From: Ketobacter sp964016105
Lineage (GTDB): Bacteria; Pseudomonadota; Gammaproteobacteria; Pseudomonadales; Ketobacteraceae
Assembly: GCA_964016105.1 (NCBI GenBank)
Contig: CAXHEX010000018.1
Coordinates: 36,609 to 100,608 of the forward strand
Direction: 5' to 3'
DNA length: 64,000 bases
How positions within the stretch are numbered: position 1 is the first letter of the stretch; every line of letters begins with the position of its first letter. Shown one piece after another: positions 1 to 7,535 of this stretch. The notes beneath the pieces are model-generated. The model searched no databases, was not told where the DNA came from, and saw nothing but the letters and a program-made list of their open reading frames with translations. Made by a program: the position numbers and the translations under genes.

Positions 1-136
1 CACTGTTGAGGTCATTGCCAACAATGACATTCGGAAGTTTAGGACTAAAGTAGTCATAGTGATTCCAGGCTTGGGCAACGTTTGTCATGCTTGAGCACAG
101 TAGAGCGGAAGTTAGTAAAGATAGTTTCAGTTTCAT
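1..136 (-). CDS. Secreted protein, N-terminal part only (cut by window edge)
   Basis: An open frame starts with ATG at 136 and runs off the left edge (45 codons visible). A good ribosome site (AAAAGGAA, about 7 nt upstream) supports the start. The N-terminus is a classic Sec signal: MKLKLS, a hydrophobic stretch, then a likely cleavage after NVAQA, leaving WNHYDYFSPKLPN as the mature start. A Cys lies in the hydrophobic part, but its context (ALLC) is not a good lipobox. The function cannot be read from this fragment. Confidence 0.7.
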   Translation of the reverse strand, partial: MKLKLSLLTSALLCSSMTNVAQAWNHYDYFSPKLPNVIVGNDLNS

Positions 137-310
137 AGTTTATTCCTTTTAAGCAAATGAAAGATAAGTAAGTGGTCTGAATGCTTCGAAAATAGGGTGT
201 TAATGGGAAGCTTCGTAAGGAGTTACGTTGAAACCGGGAGTTGAGTTGCAGTCAATAGGAAAAAAGTTTGAAAGCTACCAGTGGTTTTACCGAGTTTGGT
301 TCTGGTAAGG

Positions 311-344
311 AGACCCTACTGACATAACGTTGTCAGTAGGGTCT
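311..344 (+). terminator. Intrinsic terminator with no obvious upstream gene
   Basis: A perfect 14-bp stem (311-324 with 331-344), loop TAACGT, is followed by a T run on the plus strand. No plus-strand gene precedes it between 137 and 310. It may end a small RNA or a leader of the VOC gene at 404. Nothing else is recognised in 137-403. Confidence 0.75.
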
Positions 345-403
345 TTTTACACTGGCGTTGCTTTTTAGTCTTACTTATCAATGTGTACATTAAGGAGAAT
401 TCG

Positions 404-790
404 ATGATTGGCTATGTGACCTTAGGCACCAATAATTTACCTCGCGCTGTTGATTTTTATGATGCGTTATTTGGGTCTATAGATGTTGGTCGTTTTATGG
501 AACAAGAAAATTACTTCGTCGCCTGGGCGCCCGCGCCCGATGCCCCATCTGTGGCGGTCACTCTTCCATTCAATAAGGAATCGGCCACGGTGGGCAACGG
601 AGTCATGGTGGCGTTATTTATGGAATCGCCAGATAAAGTAGATGCCTTTTATGCCAAAGCGTTGGAACTCGGAGCCACTGACGAGGGTAAGCCCGGTTTT
701 CGACCAGAAGATAATACCAAAGGCTTTTACGCTGCTTATTTTCGCGATTTGGATGGTAATAAGCTGAACGCTTTTTGTATGGTTGAATAG
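404..790 (+). CDS. VOC (glyoxalase/bleomycin-resistance fold) family protein
   Basis: 128-residue single-domain VOC protein: MIGYVTLGTNNLPRAVDFYD at the start and YFRDLDGNKLNAF near the end are the typical beta-alpha-beta-beta-beta ends. The Glu/Asp-rich C-terminal strand (DLDGNKL) matches the metal-binding side of the fold. ATG 404 is chosen over an upstream GTG at 383 because AAGGAG lies 6 nt before it. The substrate is not predictable; members include glyoxalases, dioxygenases and drug-binding proteins. Confidence 0.85.
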   Translation: MIGYVTLGTNNLPRAVDFYDALFGSIDVGRFMEQENYFVAWAPAPDAPSVAVTLPFNKESATVGNGVMVALFMESPDKVDAFYAKALELGATDEGKPGFRPEDNTKGFYAAYFRDLDGNKLNAFCMVE

Positions 791-834
791 GATTGCGCGG
801 GATTCCCGATGGTTGCCCGCTTTCTGAGGTGCAA

Positions 835-925
835 ATGCGCCATAATTGCGCCAAAAAGCCTGTCGGCGGTGGCGCAATTTTCTTTTTTGCGCCATAATTG
901 CGCCATATGTCTCTATAAATGCGCC
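835..925. repeat. Phased (A/T)TGCGCC half-sites in front of and into the Fic gene
   Basis: Half-sites (A/T)TGCGCC occur at 835, 846, 887, 898 and 919, with one inverted copy GGCGCAA at 871-877. Two copies form GCGCCATAATTGCGCC blocks at 837-852 and 889-904. Steps of 11, 11 and 21 nt place several of them on one face of the helix. The last half-site contains the ATG of the Fic gene. This looks like an operator cluster, perhaps for the Fic protein's own N-terminal winged helix (inference). Confidence 0.6.
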
Positions 926-2304
926 AAATCACTATGCCACCCACTATTGAGCTATTGAATAGCATTAATGCCGCCACCAATGGGGTGTCGATGGCAGAGC
1001 TTATGGCTATGCACCCTGACATGGCTAGGCGTTCAGCCCAGAGGCTGGTTGCCAAATGGGTGGAGGAGGGGCAAGTAATCGCGCGAGGGGATGGTAGAGG
1101 TCGACGTTATTATGGTGCTTCAGACTCCCAAAAAGCCGGTGTTCGAGAAAGTGAAGTTGACGCCTTTACAGGGTTTATTCCTGTGTCTGCAGATAGTCAG
1201 GATATATTAAGCTACATCAATAGGCCTATTGAAGCTCGTACACCTGTAGGTTACCAACTGGATTTTTTGGATTCCTATCAGCCAAATAAGACATGGTATT
1301 TGTCAGAACCGCTTCGACGGCAGTTGCATAAAATTGGAAAGACTTCCCATGGCCAGCAACCTGCTGGCACTTACTCTCGAGCTATTTTAAATAGACTTTT
1401 GATTGATCTGTCATGGGCATCAAGTCAATTGGAAGGTAATACCTATTCTCGTCTGGATACTCGCGAACTTATTGAGCATGGTCGATCGGCTGATGGTAAA
1501 GCCGCCTTTGAAACGCAAATGATATTGAACCATAAATCCGCCATAGAGCTGTTAGTTGAAAACGTTAATGCTGCTGAATTTAATTATTACACATTGATGA
1601 ATATACACAGTGCTTTATCCGAAAACTTGCTGCCAAACCCGGCAGACGAGGGCAGGATTCGCCAGCACGCTGTTGATATTAGTAAAAGTGTCTACCGGCC
1701 CTTATCGGTACCCACGCAAATCGAAGAGACCTTGAGGCTCATGTTGGATAGGGCAAACCAAATTAATGATGCCTTTGAGCAGTCTTTTTTTGTGATGGTG
1801 CATCTACCTTATTTGCAGCCATTTGCTGATATGAATAAACGAACCTCCCGTTTGGCTGCAAATCTACCCCTGTTCCGCGCCAACCTATGCCCGTTGACGT
1901 TTCTCGATGTACCCGAGCAAGCCTATAGTCGAGCCACGCTCGGTATATATGAAATGGCTCGAGTTGAATTATTACGGGATCTTTATGTTTGGGCTTATGA
2001 GCGTTCTACTCAAGAGTATTTAGCTATTAAGCAGGATTTAGCAGAGCCAGATCCGTTGCGTCTAAAGTGGCGAGACTTTATAAAGCAAACGATTCGCTTG
2101 GTTGTGACTAGCCCTAAACAAGAACCTTATTCAATTATACAGGCAGCTGTTAAAGCGAAAATTTCGGATTCCGAGCAAAAGGATCTTCAGGCGTTAATTG
2201 TCGAAGAGCTCAGACGATTGCATGAAGGGGTGTTAGCTCGCTACGGTTTGCGTCCATCAGAATTTTCAGCATGGAAGGCCGAGCATAATTCCAGTAAAGG
2301 TTAA
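919..2304 (+). CDS. Winged-helix plus Fic-domain protein with degenerate Fic motif
   Basis: 461 residues. Residues ~8-66 look like a winged helix-turn-helix. Residues ~150-330 are a Fic domain, a fold that normally AMPylates proteins. The autoinhibitory (S/T)xxxE(G/N) motif is present as SSQLEG at 168-173. The active-site loop reads QPFADMNKRTSR from residue 300: the catalytic His of HPFxxGNGR is Gln300, and the first Gly is replaced. AMPylation by the standard mechanism is therefore doubtful, and the protein may act mainly as a regulator. ATG 919 has no clear ribosome site and lies inside an operator-like half-site; ATG 934 is an alternative. Confidence 0.85.
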   Translation: MRQITMPPTIELLNSINAATNGVSMAELMAMHPDMARRSAQRLVAKWVEEGQVIARGDGRGRRYYGASDSQKAGVRESEVDAFTGFIPVSADSQDILSYINRPIEARTPVGYQLDFLDSYQPNKTWYLSEPLRRQLHKIGKTSHGQQPAGTYSRAILNRLLIDLSWASSQLEGNTYSRLDTRELIEHGRSADGKAAFETQMILNHKSAIELLVENVNAAEFNYYTLMNIHSALSENLLPNPADEGRIRQHAVDISKSVYRPLSVPTQIEETLRLMLDRANQINDAFEQSFFVMVHLPYLQPFADMNKRTSRLAANLPLFRANLCPLTFLDVPEQAYSRATLGIYEMARVELLRDLYVWAYERSTQEYLAIKQDLAEPDPLRLKWRDFIKQTIRLVVTSPKQEPYSIIQAAVKAKISDSEQKDLQALIVEELRRLHEGVLARYGLRPSEFSAWKAEHNSSKG

Positions 2305-2370
2305 GTAGGTTTTAATGGCGTAGGTTAACCAGCTATATGATGATGTGATCTCTACACTGGGTTTTATTTC

Positions 2371-2417
2371 AAAAATAAAAGCCCCTGCGTTCCCTGCAGG
2401 GGCTTCGTTGTTGGTGG
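2371..2417. repeat. 47-bp direct repeat, copy A (ssrA 3'-end/terminator duplicate; candidate att site)
   Basis: These 47 bases are identical to 7489-7535, which is the last few bases of ssrA (CCACC...) plus its terminator hairpin. The two copies bracket 5.1 kb of accessory genes. The hairpin and minus-strand T run remain a plausible terminator here. The rest of the gap 2305-2624 holds no gene that I can support. tmRNA 3' ends are well-known integration targets, so this is a candidate attL/attR pair. Confidence 0.75.
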
Positions 2418-2624
2418 TGGGACGGGACGCCGGTTTGGTTCCCTCAATAGGAATTGAATTAGTCCCTCAATTGCTCTAGTAAGCTAATGCAGGTTTATGC
2501 TTACGCAGAAGCTTCGGTACCCTGTTTGTCAGTAGCTAGCAGAAACTCGGATGACAATTATTGCCCTCCTTTTTCTGCTCATGAAAAGTAACTAGGTGTT
2601 CTCAGACTTCGTTGCGTATTGTCC

Positions 2625-3026
2625 TTATCGTTTCGCTAAGTCATCGTTAATTTCAACGATTCTACGATCATAGAAAAAATGCGCGTTAGACTTGAAACTG
2701 CTCGGTAATTGGTCGTTATTGCATTTCCTAAACATGAGTTGCGACACTAGTTTCCATCCCATAGCATTCGTGTTGTAAAGCACGTCTCCACAGTGTTTAC
2801 AGAAAATACGTTTCATCCTCTTAGTAGGGTGTTGGAATTCAACAGCATTACTTTGCCCATTGATGAAATCGAGCTGATGTTCTTCCCAAGCGAGTACTGA
2901 ATGGTAGGGGACTTGTAAAAGCTCTCGGCAATCTTCACAGTGGCAGTAGGCGTGAACCTTGGGGTCTCCAATCATCCCAACTTCCACTGCTTTACAGTCG
3001 CAATGGATATTATAGGTGTCCGACAT
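2625..3026 (-). CDS. GFA (glutathione-dependent formaldehyde-activating) family protein
   Basis: 133-residue Zn-binding protein of the GFA/CENP-V fold. Cys pairs are CDC near residue 9, CHCEDCR near 28 and CKHCG near 77, which are the two zinc sites of this fold. The family name comes from S-hydroxymethylglutathione formation, but most members are uncharacterised, so no reaction is assigned. It is the last gene of a minus-strand run (5775 to 2625) of redox or detoxification-type genes. Confidence 0.8.
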   Translation of the reverse strand: MSDTYNIHCDCKAVEVGMIGDPKVHAYCHCEDCRELLQVPYHSVLAWEEHQLDFINGQSNAVEFQHPTKRMKRIFCKHCGDVLYNTNAMGWKLVSQLMFRKCNNDQLPSSFKSNAHFFYDRRIVEINDDLAKR

Positions 3027-3066
3027 AAATAATTCTCCCGTATATACTGTTAATATGCTTAGCTGA

Positions 3067-4203
3067 TTAGTGATGTTTATCCAAGAATGCTTCTACGTTA
3101 ACTGAAAGAATACGTTTGAAAGTCAGATAAACATATACGAGCATACCGACCGTCATCCCAATAAGTGAATGTTCGATCTTGGGGAGGAAAGAGCTGGCAA
3201 CTGTAATACTGACACACACAATTGTGTTCGTAACGATAGCCGAACGCCAAGGTGGAAAGGCATACCAGTAAGGGATTTGCTTCCCAAGATAGAATAAGCT
3301 CAGACCTGTAACCGCCAGTAGCCCGAAGGTTGGCCGATCCAGGTCACCCAAAATGGCATGGCGAATCATATTCGCCAAAACCAACAAGCCCATACAGATC
3401 AGTAGGTGAGTAAATATCAATACGTTGCCCGTAGTTAAACGTATAGCGCGTTCAAGGATTGGGAAGCTGTCAAAGTAGATCCACCAGATAGCTCCAATCA
3501 ATAAGAAACCAGTCGCAGCGCAAACGATGTCCATGGTATTCCATCGTTCATGATCGAGCGATCCAACCATGGCGATAACCGACTCTCCTAAAATGATGAT
3601 GGCAAGCAGCCCAATCCGTTCCACAAGGTGGGCTCTATCAATTGGACGTGAAATCAGTTTTTTACGCAAAGCTATTTGCCATCCTGCATCAATCACGATT
3701 CCAAGATAAAAAACAATGAACTTGAAAGAGCTGTCGATGAATGTGGCACTGATACTCATCAAAGCTCCGAAGCCAATTGCTATGCTAACATCTTTGGCAA
3801 ATACAACGTCACCTTCTGAACTTCGATGAATATTCCAATAAAGGTAAGCCAATATCAAACGCACGACGCCATAAAGCAATGCGAAGTAAACGAAACCCTG
3901 ACCAAGGCTATCTTCAACAAATGTTGACCAAACCACCATCAGACTCATAATAATTAAGCTAACAATCCGATGTTCCCGGTTGTCTTTGTCAAAACGGTTG
4001 GCATAAAGTGTGTGGGACATCCATATCCACCAAACAGGGATGAACACCAAAGGAAACCGGAGTAATTGCTCAAGACCAATATGCCCATTGTGCGTATGGG
4101 CTAGGTCATGTGTAACGACACCAATGACCGCTACAAAGACCAGATCAAAAAATAGCTCTAGCCACGTAGCATGCCGGCCTTCTGCCTTATATAGAGTGTT
4201 CAT
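3067..4203 (-). CDS. Low-temperature-requirement A (LtrA) family membrane protein
   Basis: 378-residue multi-span membrane protein. The start carries the family signature RHATWLELFFDLVFVAVIG, and many hydrophobic helices follow to the end. ATG 4203 is preferred over a longer frame (4242): it lies 14 nt after the stop of the upstream gene, with AAGGA at that stop, whereas the longer form would overlap the neighbour. The function of LtrA proteins is unknown beyond a Listeria cold-growth phenotype. Confidence 0.85.
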   Translation of the reverse strand: MNTLYKAEGRHATWLELFFDLVFVAVIGVVTHDLAHTHNGHIGLEQLLRFPLVFIPVWWIWMSHTLYANRFDKDNREHRIVSLIIMSLMVVWSTFVEDSLGQGFVYFALLYGVVRLILAYLYWNIHRSSEGDVVFAKDVSIAIGFGALMSISATFIDSSFKFIVFYLGIVIDAGWQIALRKKLISRPIDRAHLVERIGLLAIIILGESVIAMVGSLDHERWNTMDIVCAATGFLLIGAIWWIYFDSFPILERAIRLTTGNVLIFTHLLICMGLLVLANMIRHAILGDLDRPTFGLLAVTGLSLFYLGKQIPYWYAFPPWRSAIVTNTIVCVSITVASSFLPKIEHSLIGMTVGMLVYVYLTFKRILSVNVEAFLDKHH

Positions 4204-4217
4204 CACTTGCCTAATCC

Positions 4218-4775
4218 TTAACGTTGAGATGGATGTGTCCATGCATACTTTTGAAAGGCCGCATCCGGCTCGGTATGGGCCAGTGCATTAGTGAAGTTCG
4301 AAATAAGTTTTGAGGCGAGTCCAGTCAATACTTCTAAAGCCTGACGTTTGGTGTACCCTGCATTGAGGAAGGTTTGAAGCTTGTCGTCGCCTATGTGGCC
4401 ACGGTTATCAAGCAGTGCCTTGGTAAAATCATGCAGTACTTGCAGCTTCGCATCAGGGATGGCAGTGCCTTCACGCAATGCTTCAATCACTTCATCTGGC
4501 ATTTTTGCGGCATACATCATCCAGGTATGTCCAGGCACGCAGTAGTGGCAGTTGTTTTCAAAGTTGGCTGTCATAAAGACCACTTGCTGCTCAATCGGCG
4601 ACAAGGTGGTTTGCTTCATAAACAGGTTGAACACCGTGTTATAGGCTTCATAGGTGGCGGGGGCTTCCGCAAATATTTTATGTAGGTTAGGCACCATGCC
4701 GAAGCCTTTTAAAGAGGCTTCCATTAATGGTTTGGATTCCTCCGGTGCATTATCAACATCATAATAGGTAAACAT
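4218..4775 (-). CDS. Carboxymuconolactone decarboxylase/AhpD-like protein
   Basis: 185 residues of the alpha-helical AhpD-like fold. The redox motif is NCHYC with a following His (CVPGH), the CxxC...H arrangement of alkylhydroperoxidase-type members. GAGAGGAA sits 6-7 nt before ATG 4775, which fixes the start. It belongs to the same directon as the cupin and quinone reductase genes. Likely role: peroxide or thiol chemistry (family inference). Confidence 0.85.
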   Translation of the reverse strand: MFTYYDVDNAPEESKPLMEASLKGFGMVPNLHKIFAEAPATYEAYNTVFNLFMKQTTLSPIEQQVVFMTANFENNCHYCVPGHTWMMYAAKMPDEVIEALREGTAIPDAKLQVLHDFTKALLDNRGHIGDDKLQTFLNAGYTKRQALEVLTGLASKLISNFTNALAHTEPDAAFQKYAWTHPSQR

Positions 4776-4801
4776 AAATATTCCTCTCAGAGACAACGTA
4801 A

Positions 4802-5170
4802 CTATTTTTTCTCAACAATAATGGCGACGACTTCTGTTTCACCTGTATTGCTTACTTGATGCGCCCATGCTTCATGCCACATCACATGGCCATCAGGAAC
4901 ATTAGCAACAAAGGATTTTCCATTTGTATCGGTAATGGTTAGCTGGCCGCCTTTTTGAAAGTAGACCGTTTCGTTATGGTGCCGGTGAGCGCGATCAGCC
5001 TCTCCAGGCTTAAGCACCATTTTAAGAACCAGTACGTGCTCATTTTCCATAACAAGGTTGTAGTGCTCTGGCGAAGCAATATGCCCTAAAGAAAATTCCT
5101 CAGCACTTGAAATTGATGCGATAATAGCTAGCACCAATCCTAAAATGGCCTTCTTAAGCAGCAGATTCAT
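4802..5170 (-). CDS. Periplasmic cupin-domain protein
   Basis: 122 residues: a signal peptide (MNLLLKKAILGLVLAIIASI, cleavage near SSA) then one small beta-barrel cupin. The metal-ligand motif is AHRHHNETVYF with Glu, and a second half HEAWAHQVSNTGE. ATG 5170 is chosen because AGGAG lies 8 nt before it; an upstream GTG overlaps that site. Ligand unknown. It sits between the quinone reductase and AhpD-like genes in one operon. Confidence 0.82.
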   Translation of the reverse strand: MNLLLKKAILGLVLAIIASISSAEEFSLGHIASPEHYNLVMENEHVLVLKMVLKPGEADRAHRHHNETVYFQKGGQLTITDTNGKSFVANVPDGHVMWHEAWAHQVSNTGETEVVAIIVEKK

Positions 5171-5190
5171 AAATTTCACTCCTGACTGGA

Positions 5191-5775
5191 TTAAAAATTC
5201 TCTTCAATGTGAGCAGAGAATCGTTTGAAGTCATTTTCAGCTTCTGCGTTTTTCATTACATCGAAACTGGCGAAGGTTGGTAACGCCTCCATACCAAAGA
5301 AGCGGAAGTTCACATGCATTGGGAAAAATAAGTCATCCACGCTTTTGCCTTGAAACAGGTATTCACTTTCATCATCAAACGCTTCTTTTGGGGCATTGAA
5401 TGTCAAAGACAGCATGTATGTTTTTCCAGTGAGCGCACCGCCTGCGCCGTAGTTCTCCTTGGGCGCGTCTTCATGGCGACCATCACCATTGCACAATTGC
5501 CCCCCCATGCCTGCGGTATAGACTTCATCCATATATTTCTTAAACGTCCAAGGTACCCCCATCCAATTCACAGGCGTTTGAAGAATGATGGTGTCCGCCC
5601 ACTGATGGTTTTCTAACTCAGTTTCTACATTCCATTCTTCATCGATATTAACGATCCGTGTTTGGTGACCTTTGGCCTGTAGTAGTTCAACTGCCATTTG
5701 AACCAAAGCGCCGTTTAGACGACCCTCTGAAAATGGATATTTGTGATGTGCGTTAATAATCAAGATATTGCTCAT
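5191..5775 (-). CDS. NAD(P)H-dependent flavin quinone reductase, MdaB/KefF-like
   Basis: 194-residue flavodoxin-fold reductase. The N-terminal NILIINAHHKYPFSEGRLN is the FMN/FAD phosphate loop, and TPVNWMGVPWTFKKYMDEV plus GGALTGKTYMLSLTFNAP are typical of MdaB. It would reduce quinones by two electrons using NAD(P)H in the cytoplasm. ATG 5775 has GAGGAAA upstream. It is the first gene of the run and is divergent from an HxlR regulator at 5913, the usual set-up for electrophile- or quinone-induced control. Confidence 0.9.
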   Translation of the reverse strand: MSNILIINAHHKYPFSEGRLNGALVQMAVELLQAKGHQTRIVNIDEEWNVETELENHQWADTIILQTPVNWMGVPWTFKKYMDEVYTAGMGGQLCNGDGRHEDAPKENYGAGGALTGKTYMLSLTFNAPKEAFDDESEYLFQGKSVDDLFFPMHVNFRFFGMEALPTFASFDVMKNAEAENDFKRFSAHIEENF

Positions 5776-5912
5776 GTCTTGTTTCCTCGCTTTGAACAAA
5801 CTTTTTAAAAAAGAAAAGTGGTTAATTAATTTCTATAGGTATATTGTTGTAACCAGTGATGGATAATCAATTAGTATACTTTTAGTAACCTGCCTAAAAT
5901 GAGCGTAGATGC
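5776..5912. promoter_or_regulatory. Divergent control region of the HxlR regulator and reductase operon
   Basis: The 137-bp spacer between two divergent genes contains the palindrome AGTATACT at 5873-5880 and an adjacent TTAGTAAC. HxlR-family regulators bind short palindromes in such spacers, so this is the likely operator (inference; no footprint evidence). Confidence 0.4.
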
Positions 5913-6269
5913 ATGAAAAGCCGCGTTGAAACAGATAGTTACGGTCGGAAAAAAGTTTATGATGCTTGTATGGAGCCATGTGCGATTGAGAAGGGCATGC
6001 GCATCATCGGCGGGAAATGGACCGGCTCGATCATTTATCACCTCAAAGATGGGCCTGTACGGTTTAATGATCTGACCAGAATGTTAGGGGGGGCGAGCAA
6101 GAAAATGATTGACCAGCGCCTTAAAGAGCTTGAAGGGCGTGGCATGGTGATACGGACTGTAATTAGCGACCGTCCCGTAGCGGTGACTTATGAGCTGACT
6201 GAGTTCGGGCGTTCTGCTCTGGATATTCTTGATCAGTTAAGGGTATGGTCTGAATCGAATGAGCTGTGA
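5913..6269 (+). CDS. HxlR-family winged-helix transcriptional regulator
   Basis: 118 residues, typical of HxlR: ACMEPCAIEKGMRIIGGKW leads into the winged helix, then DGPVRFNDLTRML, and YELTEFGRSALDIL at the end. Two Cys in CMEPC stand where YodB/HypR-type members sense oxidants or electrophiles. Divergent from the quinone reductase gene, which it probably controls. The ribosome site is weak. Confidence 0.9.
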   Translation: MKSRVETDSYGRKKVYDACMEPCAIEKGMRIIGGKWTGSIIYHLKDGPVRFNDLTRMLGGASKKMIDQRLKELEGRGMVIRTVISDRPVAVTYELTEFGRSALDILDQLRVWSESNEL

Positions 6270-6289
6270 GTTACAGGAAAGCCTCGGTG

Positions 6290-6504
6290 CTAATGAGCGC
6301 GGAACCATTCTGCAACGTGAAAGAGTGTCCGGTTGGGATTGATCAGTACAATTTCGGCTGTGCTTTGAACCCCATCAGTCTTAAGCACGCGCTGAGGTGG
6401 TTTTATCAGAGACTTAGCAGGAATACCTAAACTTTCATGCAGTTTCCAGATCATTTTTGTTAAAACGAGCGTTTCTGGTTGAGAATCTCATGGACTCGAT
6501 TCAA
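6290..6504 (-). pseudogene. Decayed HigA-type antitoxin (XRE family) fragment
   Basis: In the 6270-6580 gap the minus strand encodes NRVHEILNQKRSF, then a stop and a shift of frame, then LTKMIWKLHESLGIPAKSLI. Together these are the end of the HTH domain and the tail of HigA antitoxins (compare RVSEILNxKRxLTxxMIxKLHxxLGIPAxxLI). The frame continues to a TAG at 6290 with unrelated-looking sequence. No HigB toxin is seen next to it. Confidence 0.65.
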
Positions 6505-6545
6505 ACATAATGAAGAAACGATTTGATTGAATGTTGAGCACATAG

Positions 6546-6570
6546 GACGCAAAGGGAGCCGCTTTGCGTC
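6546..6570. repeat. Hairpin after the MORN gene
   Basis: GACGCAAAG at 6546-6554 pairs perfectly with CTTTGCGTC at 6562-6570. It lies just past the stop of the minus-strand MORN gene. No T run follows, so it is only a weak terminator candidate. Confidence 0.4.
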
Positions 6571-6580
6571 GTCGGCTTAT

Positions 6581-7030
6581 TTATTCTGAGGGGAAACTGT
6601 GACATTCGTGAATAGATTCTTCAGTAACGCATTTTCCCATACCCACTGGAATATCTTCTTCGAATGTACCATAGAACCCGGATCCTCCATGGAAAAGATA
6701 TCCTTTGCCGTTAAGATGTCCATTTTTAAATTCGCCATGGGAGAGAGTGTCTTCAACCATGTGAATAGCTGTGCCCATGCCTTCCAGAGCCCCTTTTTTC
6801 CATACACCAGTGTAGAGCATTCGATTATTTAGATACCAAGTTCCTTGCCCGTGTGGTTTGCCATTTTTAACTTCTCCAATGTATATCCCCATGTGAGTTT
6901 GATGAATAACTGAGCCATTGATTGAGGGGTCAAGCTGGGTATTGAGTAACTGTGGTGTTGAAGTAGGCGGGGCATTAGCACAGCTATAGATAAGAGTCAG
7001 GCATAGAAAAAAAGGAATAAAGCTTTTCAT
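6581..7030 (-). CDS. MORN-repeat lipoprotein
   Basis: 149 residues. The signal peptide MKSFIPFFLCLTLIYSC ends in a lipobox-like IYSC, so the protein is probably a lipoprotein. The mature part carries about four MORN repeats (YIGEVKNGKPHGQGTWY, YTGVWKKGALEGMGT, HGEFKNGHLNGKGYLF, YGTFEEDIPVGMG). MORN repeats mediate protein or lipid contacts; no enzymatic role is implied. The start at 7030 is chosen for the signal peptide; a longer open frame upstream lacks support. Confidence 0.8.
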   Translation of the reverse strand: MKSFIPFFLCLTLIYSCANAPPTSTPQLLNTQLDPSINGSVIHQTHMGIYIGEVKNGKPHGQGTWYLNNRMLYTGVWKKGALEGMGTAIHMVEDTLSHGEFKNGHLNGKGYLFHGGSGFYGTFEEDIPVGMGKCVTEESIHECHSFPSE

Positions 7031-7185
7031 ATTATTTACCTTTGAGAGCGGAAGAGTTAGATGCGCTGTAAATTTAGCTCTACTCAGAACGCAGTTATAA
7101 ACCGGTAGCCATTTGCAATTGGGTCTGAAAATATCACCACTGCGCGCAAGACTGTTTGGACAATAAAATTCAAGCTTATGGCTTC

Positions 7186-7473
7186 TCAAGATTCTGTCGT
7201 TATTAATCGCTCAGGCTTTATTGATAGTACTTCAACCTCAAATTTAGTACGTTGCGATTTAAGTGCTTCAGAATACTTACCGTTTCTCGGCGTTAGGCGG
7301 ATGTAGTTGTTTAGGATCAGTCTTGCCCGTTGAGCCTTGTATGTTTTTAGATAGGGGGCAACTTTTTCCAGTAGCCATAAAGCTTGCCTGTTATAAACCG
7401 CATATGTGAAATTTGGGGCATGGTTCTGGGCTGCGTGGGCAGAATCGGCTACTGATAAGAACTTTGCTTCCAT
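7186..7473 (-). CDS. LAGLIDADG homing-endonuclease-like C-terminal fragment
   Basis: 95 residues. The central part, WLLEKVAPYLKTYKAQRARL followed by LTPRNGKYS, resembles the C-terminal half of standalone LAGLIDADG homing endonucleases. No LAGLIDADG catalytic motif is visible, so it is either a fragment or a derived protein. AAGGGA precedes ATG 7473. It lies directly after the ssrA terminator, and ssrA carries a group I intron, so the two may once have been partners (inference). Confidence 0.5.
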   Translation of the reverse strand: MEAKFLSVADSAHAAQNHAPNFTYAVYNRQALWLLEKVAPYLKTYKAQRARLILNNYIRLTPRNGKYSEALKSQRTKFEVEVLSIKPERLITTES

Positions 7474-7488
7474 GCTGATTTTCCCTTA

Positions 7489-7523
7489 AAAAATAAAAGC
7501 CCCTGCGTTCCCTGCAGGGGCTT
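7489..7523 (-). terminator. ssrA intrinsic terminator
   Basis: On the minus strand a 10-bp stem AAGCCCCTGC/GCAGGGGCTT with a 7-nt loop is followed by a T-rich tract (TTATTTTTT), starting 6 nt after the tmRNA CCA end. Confidence 0.9.
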
Positions 7524-7535
7524 CGTTGTTGGTGG
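7489..7535. repeat. 47-bp direct repeat, copy B at the ssrA 3' end
   Basis: Identical to 2371-2417. It contains the complement of the terminal CCACC of ssrA and the whole ssrA terminator hairpin. With copy A it delimits the 5.1-kb accessory segment, as expected for site-specific insertion downstream of ssrA. Confidence 0.75.
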
